Shown here piece after piece: positions 1 through 8,476 of a stretch of DNA of 64,000 nt. The translations under genes and the position numbers were made by a program. Origin of the DNA: VRUE01 sp963727465 (lineage in GTDB: Bacteria > Actinomycetota > Thermoleophilia > Solirubrobacterales > 70-9). The stretch lies in assembly GCA_963727465.1 (NCBI GenBank), contig CAVSGL010000013.1:8914-72913 (forward strand). The letters are read 5' to 3'. Positions within the stretch are counted from its first letter, which is position 1. Every line of letters starts with the position of its first letter. Below the pieces are notes generated by a model, which saw nothing but the letters and a program-made list of their open reading frames with translations, did no database searches and had not been told where the DNA came from.

Positions 1-444
1 AACTCGCTCGTCGTCGCGGTCCCGGCCGGCAGCGACGTCTCCTCGCTCGCCGACCTGGCCGCGCCCGGGGTCGAGATCGCGATCGGCGACGCCGCCGTGC
101 CGGTCGGCGCCTACACGCGCACCGTGCTCGGCCGCCTCCCGGCGCGCGAGCGGCGCGCGATCGTGGCGAACGTCCGCTCCGAAGAGCCCGACGTCGGCTC
201 GGTGATCGCCAAGGTCGCGCAGGGCGCCGCCGACGCCGGCTTCGTCTACGCGACCGACGCCCGGGCGGCCGGAGGCGCGGTGAAGACGATCCGGGTCCCC
301 GCGCGGCTGCAACCCGACGTCGCCTACGCGGCGGCCGTGGTCAAGGGCGGCGACGAAGCCGCGGCGCGCCGCTTCCTCGACGGGATGATCGACGGCGAAG
401 GGGCCGCGGACCTGCGCCGGGCCGGCTTCCTGCCGCCGCCGTGA
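1..444 (+). CDS. modA: Molybdate ABC transporter substrate-binding protein ModA (C-terminal part)
   Basis: The reading frame is open from the first base, so the gene begins outside the window and only about 147 C-terminal residues are present. The visible segment has the ModA/Wtp-like pattern NSLVVAVPAGSDV, then 'GVEIAIGDAAVPVGAY', then a late DAGFVYATDA stretch, as in periplasmic or lipoprotein molybdate/tungstate binding proteins that feed the ModBC permease. Its TGA overlaps the GTG start of modB, which supports an operon. The N-terminal signal or lipobox cannot be checked. Oxyanion-binding residues were not resolved, so tungstate or sulfate preference is possible. Confidence 0.85.
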   Translation, partial: NSLVVAVPAGSDVSSLADLAAPGVEIAIGDAAVPVGAYTRTVLGRLPARERRAIVANVRSEEPDVGSVIAKVAQGAADAGFVYATDARAAGGAVKTIRVPARLQPDVAYAAAVVKGGDEAAARRFLDGMIDGEGAADLRRAGFLPPP

Positions 445-1253
445 GGCGCTCCTCCCCGTTCGCCTGGATCGCGCTGCTGGCGGCGCTGGCGGCGCTCGCC
501 TTCCTGCTCGTCCCGGTCGTCGCCGTGTTCGCCGACACCGGCCCCGGCCGGCTGCTCGACGCGCTCGGCGAGCCAGCGGCCCGCGAAGCGCTCTGGCTCA
601 GCCTGCGGACGACCACGATCGCGATCCTCGTCGTGGTCGTCGTCGGCACGCCGGCCGCCTACCTGATCGCCGGCCGCGGGTTCCGGGGCCGGGCGCTCGT
701 CCTGACCGCGATCGAGCTGCCGCTCGTGATGCCGCCCGCGGTCGCCGGGATCGCCCTGCTGGCGGCGTTCGGCCCGCGGGGCATCCTCGGCGAGGCGATC
801 GAAGGCGCCGGGGTCGAGCTCGTCTTCCAGACCGCCGGCGTCGTCGTCGCTCTCGTCTTCGTCTCGGCGCCGTTCTTCCTGCGCAGCGCGATCTCCTCCT
901 TCGAGGCCGTCGACCCGCGGCTGCTGGCGGCGGCGCGGACGCTCGGCGCCGGGCCCTTCCGCGCCTTCGCCACCGTCGCCCTGCCCAGCGCCCGCGGCGG
1001 GCTGGCATCCGGCCTCGCCCTGGCCTGGGGGCGGGCGCTGGGCGAGTTCGGCGCGACGCTGCTCTTCGCCGGCTCGCTACAGGGCGTCACGCGCACCGCG
1101 CCGCTGGCGATCTTCGCCGACTTCAGCGAACCCGACGGCTTCGTCTCGGCGCTCGCCCTCTCCGCCGTGCTGATCCTGGTCTCGGCGGCGCTGCTGCTGG
1201 CGGTGAAGCTGCTCGGCAGCGAGCGCGACCTGGCGGGAGGGGGCAGCCGATGA
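441..1253 (+). CDS. modB: Molybdate ABC transporter permease ModB
   Basis: This is a 270-residue membrane protein starting at GTG within the modA stop (GTGA overlap). It has a first hydrophobic helix at residues 7-30 and further long hydrophobic segments. A BPD-type permease 'EAA' loop around residues 165-205 (ARTLGAGPF, then ALGEFGATLLFAG) is the site that contacts the ATPase. Length and topology fit ModB of the molybdate family. It presumably forms the channel with a ModB dimer and ModC. Its TGA overlaps the ATG of modC. Confidence 0.9.
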   Translation: MRRSSPFAWIALLAALAALAFLLVPVVAVFADTGPGRLLDALGEPAAREALWLSLRTTTIAILVVVVVGTPAAYLIAGRGFRGRALVLTAIELPLVMPPAVAGIALLAAFGPRGILGEAIEGAGVELVFQTAGVVVALVFVSAPFFLRSAISSFEAVDPRLLAAARTLGAGPFRAFATVALPSARGGLASGLALAWGRALGEFGATLLFAGSLQGVTRTAPLAIFADFSEPDGFVSALALSAVLILVSAALLLAVKLLGSERDLAGGGSR

Positions 1254-2374
1254 CGGCGGCGCTCGAGGCTCGGGTCTCCACCCCGCTGCGCGACTTCGAG
1301 CTGGCGGCGGAGCTCGCCGCGCGCCCCGGCCGGCCGCTGGCGCTGGTCGGGCCCTCGGGCGCCGGCAAGACGACCGTGCTGGGCGCAATCGCCGGCCTGC
1401 TGAGCCCCGACCGGGGCCGCGTCGCGCTCGGCGGCGAGACCTGGCTCGACACCGAGCGCGGCATCGACGTGCCGGCCGAGCGGCGCGGCTGCGGCCTCCT
1501 CTTCCAGGACTACGCCCTCTTCCCGCGGATGAGCGCCTGGCGCAACGTCGCCTATGGCGCCGCCGGGGGGCGCCGCGCACGGCGCGGCGCGGCGCTGGCG
1601 ATGCTCGAGCGCTTCGGCATCGCCCACCTCGCCGAGGCGCGGCCCGGCGCGCTCTCGGGCGGCGAGCGCCAGCGGGTCGCCCTGGCGCGAGCGCTGGCGG
1701 CGCGGCCGCGGGCGCTGCTGCTCGACGAGCCGCTCGCGGCGCTGGACACCGCCACCCGGCGTGCCGCGCTGGGCGAGCTGCACCGGCTGCTGGCCGAGCT
1801 CGATGCGCCGGTCGTCCTCGTCACCCACTCCTTCGACGAGGCGGCGTTGCTCGGTGGCGAGCTCGCTGTGATCGACCGCGGCGCGATCGTCCAGCGCGGC
1901 GACGCGGCCGAGATCTCGGCCCGCCCCGTCTCGCCCTTCGTCGCCGACTTCGCCGGCGCCGTCGTCCTGCGCGGCGAGGCCGAGCCGGCGCCGCCCGGCG
2001 AGCCGACCACGGTGCGCCTGCGGGGCGGCGGCCGGGCGCGCAGCGTCGACGCCGCCGCGGGCCCGGTGGCGGTCTGCGTCTTCCCCTGGGACGTCTCGAT
2101 CGAGCCGGCCGGGGCCCCGCCGCCGTTCGACTCGATGCTCAACCGGGTCGGTGGCAGGGTCATCTCGGTGACCACGGTCGGCAACCGGGCCCGGGTCGGG
2201 ATCGCGGTCCCGCAGACGCTCAGCGCCGAGATCACGGCGGAGTCGGCGCGGCGGCTCGGCCTGCGGCCCGGCCTGGCGGTGACCGCCGCCTGGAAGGCGT
2301 CCGCGACGCGGCTGGTCGGCGAGGGCCCGGGCCGCTCGAACCGCGATGCCGCCCCAGCTAGCATCGGGCCATGA
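1250..2374 (+). CDS. modC: Molybdate ABC transporter ATP-binding protein ModC
   Basis: A 374-residue cytoplasmic ABC ATPase. Walker A GPSGAGKTT is near residue 35, the signature LSGGERQRVALARAL near 137, Walker B ALLLDEPLAAL near 157 and the switch His in LVTHSFDEA near 188. After residue 240 there is a TOBE/MOP-like beta domain, typical of ModC and a possible molybdate-sensing site. It starts at ATG overlapping the modB stop and ends overlapping the next start, so uptake is directly coupled to the cofactor genes. Confidence 0.92.
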   Translation: MTAALEARVSTPLRDFELAAELAARPGRPLALVGPSGAGKTTVLGAIAGLLSPDRGRVALGGETWLDTERGIDVPAERRGCGLLFQDYALFPRMSAWRNVAYGAAGGRRARRGAALAMLERFGIAHLAEARPGALSGGERQRVALARALAARPRALLLDEPLAALDTATRRAALGELHRLLAELDAPVVLVTHSFDEAALLGGELAVIDRGAIVQRGDAAEISARPVSPFVADFAGAVVLRGEAEPAPPGEPTTVRLRGGGRARSVDAAAGPVAVCVFPWDVSIEPAGAPPPFDSMLNRVGGRVISVTTVGNRARVGIAVPQTLSAEITAESARRLGLRPGLAVTAAWKASATRLVGEGPGRSNRDAAPASIGP

Positions 2375-3045
2375 CCCTCAGCGTCCGCCTCTTCGCGATG
2401 CTGCGCGAGTCCGCCGGCAGCGACTCGGTCGAGATCGAGCTGCCGGACCGCTCGACGGCGGCCGACGCGCTGCGCGCCCTCGCGCGGCAGCCCGGGCTGG
2501 CCGAGCCGCTCGCGCGCCTGCCGCTGCGCCTCGCCGTCAACCGCGCCTACGCGGACGCCGACACGGCGCTGCGCCCCGGGGACGAGCTGGCCCTGATCCC
2601 GCCGGTCAGCGGCGGCGGGCCGGCGGTCCACGCCGCGGTGCGCGCCGAGCCGCTCGACGGCGGCGGGATCTGCCGCCGGGTCGCCGATCCGGGCGCCGGC
2701 GCGGTGGTCAGCTTCCAGGGGGTGACTCGCGAGGTGCCGCGGCTTGAGTACGAGGCCTACCGCGAGATGGCCGAGGCGCAGATCGGCGCGGTCCTGCGCG
2801 AGTGCGTCGAGCGGCACGGGCTGCTGGCGGCCGCGGCCGAGCACCGGGTCGGCGAGGTGCCGCTCGGCGAGCCGGCCGTGATCGTCGCCGTCTCCGCCGC
2901 GCACCGCGGCGAAGCGTTCGCCGGGGCGCGCGAGGCAATCGACCGGATCAAGGCCGAGGCGCCGATCTGGAAGCGCGAGGTCGACGGCGCGGGCGCGAGG
3001 CGCTGGGTCGAGGGCGCGGCGCCGCTCGCCGGAGGCGGGGAGTGA
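2371..3045 (+). CDS. MoaD-MoaE fusion: molybdopterin synthase small and large subunits
   Basis: A 224-residue protein. Residues 1-80 are a ubiquitin-like MoaD domain ending in PPVSGG. Residues 85-224 are MoaE, with SFQGVTR, YEAYREMA and the conserved KAEAPIWKRE near the end. Molybdopterin synthase adds two sulfurs to cPMP, with the sulfur carried on the C-terminal Gly-Gly of MoaD. Here that Gly-Gly is internal and followed by another Gly. Such fusions (MoaX of Mycobacterium tuberculosis) are known and are reported to be cleaved to free the Gly-Gly. ATGA and GTGA overlaps join it to modC and moaC. Confidence 0.88.
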   Translation: MTLSVRLFAMLRESAGSDSVEIELPDRSTAADALRALARQPGLAEPLARLPLRLAVNRAYADADTALRPGDELALIPPVSGGGPAVHAAVRAEPLDGGGICRRVADPGAGAVVSFQGVTREVPRLEYEAYREMAEAQIGAVLRECVERHGLLAAAAEHRVGEVPLGEPAVIVAVSAAHRGEAFAGAREAIDRIKAEAPIWKREVDGAGARRWVEGAAPLAGGGE

Positions 3046-3530
3046 GCGAGCTCAGCCACATCGGCGAGGACGGCCGCGCGCGGATGGTCGACGTCGGCGC
3101 CAAGCAGCCGGGCGAGCGGCGGGCGAGGGCGAGGGCGAGGCTGCGGATGTCGCCCGAGACGGCGCGCGCGGTCGAGCGCGGCGAGGGGCCGAAGGGCGAG
3201 GTGCTGGGCGTCGCCCGGCTGGCCGGCATCCAGGCCGCCAAGCAGACCGGGACGACGATCCCGCTCGCCCACCCGCTGCCGCTCACCTTCGTCGACGTCG
3301 AGGGCGCCGTCGACGCCACCGCCGGCCTGGTCGAGCTGACCGCGGAGGCGCGCACGGTCGCCCGCACCGGCGTCGAGATGGAGGCGATGTGCGCCTGCGC
3401 GGTGGCGGCGCTGACCGTCTACGACATGGTCAAGGGGGTCGAGCGGGGGGTCGCGATCGAGCAGATCGTGCTGCTCGAGAAGACGGGCGGGCGCTCGGAC
3501 TGGCGCCTCGCGGAGGGGGAGGAAGGATGA
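3042..3530 (+). CDS. moaC: Cyclic pyranopterin monophosphate synthase MoaC
   Basis: A 162-residue MoaC. The GTG start overlaps the preceding stop; a longer frame exists upstream but would bury the MoaE domain. MoaC converts the MoaA product (3',8-cyclo-GTP) to cPMP. The family signatures are present: an MVDVG start, KQTGTTIPLAHPLPLT, VEMEAMCACAVAALTVYDM and KGVERG, with the final LLEKTGGRSD. Length matches the family. It overlaps the next gene by four bases. Confidence 0.93.
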   Translation: MSELSHIGEDGRARMVDVGAKQPGERRARARARLRMSPETARAVERGEGPKGEVLGVARLAGIQAAKQTGTTIPLAHPLPLTFVDVEGAVDATAGLVELTAEARTVARTGVEMEAMCACAVAALTVYDMVKGVERGVAIEQIVLLEKTGGRSDWRLAEGEEG

Positions 3531-4036
3531 GCGAGCGCCCGCGCGCGGCGCTGCTGACCGTGAGCAGCTCGCGGGCCGGCGGCGGGCGCGAGGACGAGAG
3601 CGGCGCCCGCATGGCGACGCTCGCGGAGCGGCTCGGCGCGACGGTCGCGGGCGCCGAGGCGATCGCCGACGACCGCGCCGCGATCGAGTCGCGCCTGCGC
3701 CACTGGGCCGACGAGGCGCGGGTCGACCTGATCCTGACCAGCGGCGGGACCGGCTTCTCGCCCGACGACGTGACGCCGGAGGCCACCCGGGCGGCAATCG
3801 AGCGCGAGGCGCCTGGCCTGGCCGAGGCGATGCGCGTGGCCTCGCGCGAGCACACCCCGCACTGGATGCTCTCGCGCGGCGTCGCCGGCATTCGCGGCGG
3901 CACCCTGATCGTCAACCTGCCGGGCAATCCCGACGCGGTCGAGCAGGCCGGCGGCGCGATCCTCGCGGCGCTCCCGCACGCGCTCGACCTGCTCGCCGGC
4001 CGCCGCCACTTCCACTCGCCACCCGAGCGCTCCTGA
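3527..4036 (+). CDS. MogA/MoaB-type molybdopterin adenylyltransferase
   Basis: A 169-residue MoCF-fold protein with ATG preceded by a GGAGGAAGG ribosome-binding site. It shows LTVSSSRAG, ILTSGGTGFSPDDVTPEAT (molybdopterin-binding loop) and NLPGNPDAV. The family activates molybdopterin by adenylation before metal insertion by MoeA. The sequence does not by itself separate MogA from MoaB; the partner MoeA is two genes downstream. Overlaps moaC by ATGA and is one base from moaA. Confidence 0.88.
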   Translation: MSERPRAALLTVSSSRAGGGREDESGARMATLAERLGATVAGAEAIADDRAAIESRLRHWADEARVDLILTSGGTGFSPDDVTPEATRAAIEREAPGLAEAMRVASREHTPHWMLSRGVAGIRGGTLIVNLPGNPDAVEQAGGAILAALPHALDLLAGRRHFHSPPERS

Positions 4037-4037
4037 G

Positions 4038-5060
4038 ATGAAGCCGCCGCCGCCCGTCGAGGAGATCGCCGCCGAGCCGCTGCGCGACGGGCACGGGCGG
4101 CGGATCTCCGACCTGCGGGTCTCGGTGACCGACCGCTGCAACTTCCGCTGCCAGTACTGCATGCCCGCCGCGGGGCTGCCCTGGCTCGAGCGCGAGCAGA
4201 TCCTCTCCTTCGAGGAGGTCGAGCGGCTGGTGCGCCTGTTCGTCGCGCTCGGCGTCGAAGACGTGCGCCTGACCGGCGGCGAGCCCCTGGTGCGGCGGGA
4301 ATTCCCGAGCCTGGTGGCGATGCTGGCGGCGATCGAGGGGCTGCGCGACCTCTCGCTGACGACCAACGGCCACCTGCTCGAGCGCGACGCCGCCGCGCTG
4401 GCCGCGGCCGGGGTGCGGCGCGTCAACGTCTCGATCGACTCGCTACAGCGCGACCGCTTCTTCCAGATCACGCGCCGCGACGCGCTGCCGCGGGTGCTGC
4501 GCGGGCTGCGCGCGATCGCCGCCTTTCCGCAGGTGCGGCCGATCAAGGTCAACGCGATCGCGATGCGCGACTTCAGCGAGGAGGAGGCGCTGCGCTTCGC
4601 CGAGTTCGCGCGCGGCGGCGAGTTCCAGGTGCGCTTCATCGAGTTCATGCCGCTCGACGCCGACCGGGCCTGGAGTCCCGGCGCGGTGCTCAGCGGCGAG
4701 GAGCTGCGGGCGACGATCGACGCGGTTCACCCGCTCGAGGAGGTGCCGCGCGAGCCCTCGGCAACCGCGCGCGTCTTCCGCTTCCGCGACGGCGCCGGCG
4801 AGATCGGCTTCGTCAACCCGGTCTCCGAGCCGTTCTGCGCGGACTGCAACCGGATCCGGCTGACCGCCGACGGCAGGCTGCGCACCTGCCTGTTCTCGCT
4901 GCACGAGACGGACCTGCGCGGCCCGCTGCGCGCCGGGGCGGGCGATGGCGAGCTGGCCGAGCTCGTGCGCGACGCGGTCTGGCGCAAGGAGCTGAAGCAC
5001 CGCGTCAACGAGCCCGGCTTCCGTCAGCCGGCGCGCACGATGAGCGCGATCGGCGGCTGA
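4038..5060 (+). CDS. moaA: GTP 3',8-cyclase MoaA (radical SAM)
   Basis: A 340-residue radical-SAM enzyme making 3',8-cyclo-7,8-dihydro-GTP, the first molybdopterin step. The SAM cluster motif is CNFRCQYC near residue 34. LTGGEPLVRR follows near 75. The C-terminal cluster is CADCNRIRLTADGRLRTC near 262-279, and the protein ends in the catalytic Gly-Gly (IGG). Length is typical. The start ATG follows the preceding stop by one base. Confidence 0.96.
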   Translation: MKPPPPVEEIAAEPLRDGHGRRISDLRVSVTDRCNFRCQYCMPAAGLPWLEREQILSFEEVERLVRLFVALGVEDVRLTGGEPLVRREFPSLVAMLAAIEGLRDLSLTTNGHLLERDAAALAAAGVRRVNVSIDSLQRDRFFQITRRDALPRVLRGLRAIAAFPQVRPIKVNAIAMRDFSEEEALRFAEFARGGEFQVRFIEFMPLDADRAWSPGAVLSGEELRATIDAVHPLEEVPREPSATARVFRFRDGAGEIGFVNPVSEPFCADCNRIRLTADGRLRTCLFSLHETDLRGPLRAGAGDGELAELVRDAVWRKELKHRVNEPGFRQPARTMSAIGG

Positions 5061-5065
5061 GCCGC

Positions 5066-6301
5066 GTGTCCCCGGCGCGGGCGGAGCGGCCGATCGAGCT
5101 CGAGGCGGCGCGGGAGCTCGTGCTCGAGCGGGCACGGGAGCGGCGGGCGGGGGCCGAGACGGTGCCGCTGGACGACGCGCTCGGCAGGGTGCTCGCCGCC
5201 GACGCCGTCGCGGCGCTGCCGGTCCCCGGCTTCGACAACTCGGCGATGGACGGCTTCGCGCTGCGCGCCGCCGACACGGCGGGCGCGGCGGCCGGGGACG
5301 CGGTCGAGCTGGAGGTGGTCGGCGAGTCGCGGGCCGGCCGTCCCTGCGAGCGCGGGCTGGGACCGGGCGAGGCGATCGCGATCTCGACCGGCGCGATGCT
5401 GCCCGACGGCGCCGACGCGGTTGCGCCGATCGAGGAGGTGGAGCGACGTGGAGGGTGGGTGGCGCCGGCCGGCGCGGTGGCGCCCGGCGCCAACCTGAGG
5501 CGCGCCGGCGACGACATCGTGGCCGGCGAGGTCGTGTTGCGCGAGGGCGCGGAGCTCGGGGCGGCGGAGCTCGGCGTGCTCGCCTCGATCGGGGAGGCGC
5601 GGGTTGCCTGCAGGCGGCGGCCGCGCGTCGCCGTCGTCGTCAGCGGCGACGAGCTGGTCCCGCCCGGGGGGTCGCTCGGCCGTGGGCAGATCCACGATGC
5701 CAACGCCCATACGCTTCCCGCCTTGGCGCGGCGCTGGGGGGCCGAGCCGCGCGGGCCGGTGGCAGTGGGAGACGAGCGCGGCGCCACGGTCGAGGCGCTG
5801 CGCGACGCCCTCGACGCCGACCTCGTGCTGGTCAGCGGCGGTGTCTCGGTCGGCGCCCACGACCACGTCAAGGCCGCGCTGGACGAGCTCGGCGTCGAGC
5901 AGGTCTTCTGGCGCATCGCCCTGCGACCGGGCAAGCCGACCTGGTTCGGCGTCCACGGCGACGGCGCGCTGGTCCTCGGCCTGCCGGGCAACCCGGTCTC
6001 GGCGATGGTCTGCGCCACCCTGCTCGGCCGACCCGCGGTCCGCGCCATGCTCGGCACGGACCCGGGCGCCCGCCGCACCACCGCCGTGCTCGACGCCGGC
6101 TACGAGAAGCGCCCCGGCCGCGCCCACGCGGTCCGCTGCACGCTCGAGCTCGGCGAGGACGGCTGGCACGCGACCCCCACCGGCGAGCAGGCTTCCCACG
6201 TCCTCACCTCGATGCTCGGCGCCGACGCCCTCGCCCTGATCCCGACCGACGCCGGCCCGCTCCCGCCCGGCGCCCGGGTCGAGGTCGAGCTGCTCGCGTA
6301 G
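5066..6301 (+). CDS. moeA: Molybdopterin molybdenumtransferase MoeA
   Basis: A 411-residue MoeA/Glp protein that inserts molybdate into adenylylated molybdopterin. Visible are the N-terminal DNSAMDGFAL motif, LVSGGVSVGAHDHVK near residue 253 (MoCF domain), LRPGKPTW and GLPGNPVSAMV, then a C-terminal beta domain. The start is GTG five bases after moaA. It is the last gene of the molybdenum block; no terminator is obvious in the 20 bases after the stop. Confidence 0.94.
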   Translation: MSPARAERPIELEAARELVLERARERRAGAETVPLDDALGRVLAADAVAALPVPGFDNSAMDGFALRAADTAGAAAGDAVELEVVGESRAGRPCERGLGPGEAIAISTGAMLPDGADAVAPIEEVERRGGWVAPAGAVAPGANLRRAGDDIVAGEVVLREGAELGAAELGVLASIGEARVACRRRPRVAVVVSGDELVPPGGSLGRGQIHDANAHTLPALARRWGAEPRGPVAVGDERGATVEALRDALDADLVLVSGGVSVGAHDHVKAALDELGVEQVFWRIALRPGKPTWFGVHGDGALVLGLPGNPVSAMVCATLLGRPAVRAMLGTDPGARRTTAVLDAGYEKRPGRAHAVRCTLELGEDGWHATPTGEQASHVLTSMLGADALALIPTDAGPLPPGARVEVELLA

Positions 6302-6456
6302 CCGAAACGCGAGCGGCGTCGATGGCGACCTCGGCAACGGCGAGCTGCGCGTCCGGACCCCAACCAAGCCTGCGCTCCTCTCTCTGCCGCCAAGACGTGT
6401 TGTCTGCAACCATATCCACATGGAGCAAGCTGGCACGGGTAAAGCTCAGCGGCGAT

Positions 6457-6894
6457 GTGAGCGGCGACTACGTCGTCATACAGGAGCGCGCCGGCGGGGT
6501 GCTGCAAGTCGCTCCCGAGCAGCCAAAGGGCCTGCCGAAGGTGGTGGCCCTGGAGAAGACGTGCTTCGCCTGTCCGGCCCAGTGGGAAGGGACCCTCGAA
6601 GACGGGCGGACGATCTATGCCCGCTACCGCGGCGGCGCGTTGAGCGTCGGCATCGGCGATGACCTCGATGAGGCGATCGAGAACGGGTGGACCGACCAGG
6701 CCCTCTACGCGGACTACGTCGGCGACGGGCTCGACGGCTTCATGGATGTCGAGGAACTGAAAACCCATCTATACGGGCTACTGGAGTTCCCGCCCGATCT
6801 CGTCATCGAGAACGAACGCGAGCCAGAGTGGGACCTCGAGGCGCTGGAGAAGCTACTCGCGACGAAGAGAGACGACGACCCGCCGTCGAGCTAG
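6457..6894 (+). CDS. Small conserved-looking hypothetical protein
   Basis: A 145-residue acidic protein with no recognised domain. Its features are SGDYVVIQER at the start, KTCFACPAQWEGTLEDGR with two cysteines near residues 34-37, a YARYRGGALSVGIGDD strand pair, and a C-terminal DGLDGFMDVEELKTHL helix. The frame is open further upstream to an ATG at 6322, but that segment looks unlike protein, so GTG 6457 is preferred without a clear ribosome-binding site. It may be a small soluble protein of unknown role. Confidence 0.6.
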   Translation: MSGDYVVIQERAGGVLQVAPEQPKGLPKVVALEKTCFACPAQWEGTLEDGRTIYARYRGGALSVGIGDDLDEAIENGWTDQALYADYVGDGLDGFMDVEELKTHLYGLLEFPPDLVIENEREPEWDLEALEKLLATKRDDDPPSS

Positions 6895-7000
6895 CCACGG
6901 CCGGCAACCTTGTAGACGTCGGCTCGAATGCGCCGGCGGCGACGAAGCGCACGCTGAAGATGGACCAGGTACCGCTGTGGGTCTTGGCGTAGAGATCATG

Positions 7001-7037
<37 letters not shown>

Positions 7038-7054
7038 GCGCGAGCAGCGCGGGC

Positions 7055-7372
7055 TCATCTTGCCGCCTGCCGGCGAGTGCCGTAGCCCTCGAGCGAGTCC
7101 CCGTAGAGGATCAACTTGTCGTAGCGCTCGTCGCCGCCCTCCGCGATCGCCAGCAGGTTGACATCAGACCGACGATCGGGGTCCGTCACAGTCGGGTCAG
7201 CCTCAGCGCGGGCGCGCGAGCCGTAGAGCCAGACGGCCAGCAAATCGTCGCCCACCTCCTCGCGGAGGCGCCCCAGAAGGCTCTCGATGATGATGAGACG
7301 CTCGCGGTCATTGAGCGCGGCGGAGGCAAGCGTGTCGTCGAGCTGCGTAGCCATCGCTTGGAGGATGGGCAT
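7055..7372 (-). CDS. Short MNT-like nucleotidyltransferase, degenerate catalytic site
   Basis: A 105-residue protein with the minimal nucleotidyltransferase pattern WLYGSRARAEA followed by RSDVNLLAI. The usual metal-binding D-x-D is D-V-N here, so one acidic ligand is lost. Length is near that of minimal MNT domains, but there is no adjacent HEPN partner. Its 5' end is only nine bases from the tRNA-derived att copy at 7381, so its native promoter may have been replaced when the element integrated. It may be a decaying antitoxin. Confidence 0.6.
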   Translation of the reverse strand: MPILQAMATQLDDTLASAALNDRERLIIIESLLGRLREEVGDDLLAVWLYGSRARAEADPTVTDPDRRSDVNLLAIAEGGDERYDKLILYGDSLEGYGTRRQAAR

Positions 7373-7380
7373 GTCCCCCC

Positions 7381-7424
7381 AATGCGCCCGACGAGAATCG
7401 AACTCGCGACCTTCGGCTTGAAAG
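7381..7424. repeat. att-like copy 1 of the tRNA 3' half
   Basis: 44 bases identical to the low-coordinate end of the tRNA at 38725-38768. The match covers the acceptor 3' strand, T-arm and variable region and stops in the anticodon loop (ending CTTGAAAG), the classic crossover region for tRNA-targeting tyrosine integrases. Confidence 0.85.
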
Positions 7425-7464
7425 GCTGAGGGGCGTTGGCTTGAGGAGCGGGATCGCGGCGGTT

Positions 7465-7483
7465 ATGCGACCGAAATGCGACC
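7465..7483. repeat. Arm-type direct repeat, left end of element 1
   Basis: ATGCGACCGAAATGCGACC: an 8-base word repeated with 11-base spacing. Words of the same layout occur at 8767, 16577, 19976 and 38589, several beside att copies, so they may be integrase or excisionase arm sites. Confidence 0.45.
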
Positions 7484-7484
7484 C

Positions 7485-7508
7485 GTCCTGTGCGGTCGTT
7501 TCGACCGA
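7485..7508. terminator. Hairpin after the HEPN gene; repeated at 8787
   Basis: A 24-base segment containing the perfect hairpin CGGTCG-TTT-CGACCG (7493-7507), just beyond the stop of the minus-strand HEPN gene. The same 24 bases recur at 8787-8810 beyond the stop of the next minus-strand gene. There is no T-tract, so termination is plausible but unproven. Confidence 0.45.
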
Positions 7509-7511
7509 AGG

Positions 7512-7943
7512 TCAAGCGTCGGGATCGTTCGAATGGGCCAGGCGTTCGAGGCTGGCGGCGAATTCGCGTAGGTCATCGAGATGGGCCAGCGAGGCGAACA
7601 CGGCGCGGTCATCGATCTCCATGTAGAGGTGCACGATCAGGTTGCGCTGCTTCGCCGCGTCGGAGAGACGCTGCGCGAGATCGCTCGGAATGGCTTCCTT
7701 TTCCCCAAGAACCTTGAAGACGTCGGCGTAGTCGGATGGGGGTCGCGCTGATTGCTCGGTGACGAGTTGGGTGCCGAGGTCGATGCAGATCTGGACCGCG
7801 ACCTGCAACCAGCGCTCGGTTGCCGCGCGCTGCTGCTCATCGGCGAGATAGGCGTCCTCGCCGGCCTGACGTACCTCGTCGAGGCGCTCGATCAGCTCCT
7901 CAAGTCTCTGTATCCGGGCTTCGACCCGGCTAGCGTTGACCAA
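7512..7943 (-). CDS. HEPN-domain toxin (HepT-like)
   Basis: About 143 residues, all-alpha, with the HEPN RNase motif R-x4-H-x-Y as RNLIVHLY near residue 110. In HepT/MntA pairs the HEPN protein is an RNase or toxin and its Tyr is AMPylated by the MNT partner. The TTG start at 7943 is chosen because AGGAAGG lies five bases upstream and because it overlaps the end of the MNT gene by 14 bases; the frame is open further upstream. Upstream gene 7930-8391 is the matching antitoxin. Confidence 0.78.
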   Translation of the reverse strand: MVNASRVEARIQRLEELIERLDEVRQAGEDAYLADEQQRAATERWLQVAVQICIDLGTQLVTEQSARPPSDYADVFKVLGEKEAIPSDLAQRLSDAAKQRNLIVHLYMEIDDRAVFASLAHLDDLREFAASLERLAHSNDPDA

Positions 7944-8391
7944 AGCGACCTTCCTGTATCCGCCGCCGCACGCCGCGTCCCAGCTCGGCTCGAAGTGGCG
8001 CGGTGTCGAGGTAATCCAAGATCGCCCGCGTCTCCAGTCGCACACGTTCGTCGCGGTCCCGCTCGACCAGGCGCTTGCCGTCGCGGATGGCACGATGCCG
8101 CATAAGCGGCGGGGCTCGGTTGAGCATGACTATGTCGATCTCATCGGTGCCCAAGGCCCGCCCCGCGTCCCGGGCAAGGCTTAGCTGGAGGTCGAGGCGC
8201 CCACGAGAATCGAGGGCGGGGTCATGCCAAATGGCGATATCCACGTCCGATAGCGGACCCGCCGTCCCGCGGGCTTGCGACCCGATCAACATCGCTGCAA
8301 CCACGCCATCGTGGTCGAGCACATGACTGAGCCGCTCCAGGGCCGCCTCATCGATTGGCGGAACCCGTGATTTCTCGTCTATGACGACCAT
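7930..8391 (-). CDS. MNT-type nucleotidyltransferase antitoxin (MntA-like)
   Basis: A 153-residue protein with the full minimal nucleotidyltransferase signature GSQARGTAGPLSDVDIAI (G-S-x10-D-x-D) near residue 37 and a later IDIVML acidic strand. It overlaps the HEPN gene, the canonical type VII arrangement in which the nucleotidyltransferase neutralises HepT by adenylylation. Transcribed on the minus strand, antitoxin first. Confidence 0.82.
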   Translation of the reverse strand: MVVIDEKSRVPPIDEAALERLSHVLDHDGVVAAMLIGSQARGTAGPLSDVDIAIWHDPALDSRGRLDLQLSLARDAGRALGTDEIDIVMLNRAPPLMRHRAIRDGKRLVERDRDERVRLETRAILDYLDTAPLRAELGRGVRRRIQEGRFGQR

Positions 8392-8476
8392 TCCTCACAT
8401 CGTCCCCGATTAGCCGGACCGAGTCCAGCACGAGAGCTGGATTGCGACACCGGTAGCGGGGTGAGACAGTGAGCAC

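Noticed and set aside
1552..2904. Long minus-strand open frames opposite the molybdenum genes and elsewhere
   Set aside because: They are Arg/Ala/Pro-rich, lack domains, and mirror well-supported genes; such shadows are expected at this G+C content.
6322..6456. ATG 6322 as the start of the hypothetical at 6457-6894
   Set aside because: The extra 45 residues are Ser/Ala/Thr-rich without structure, and the conserved-looking protein begins at SGDYVV.
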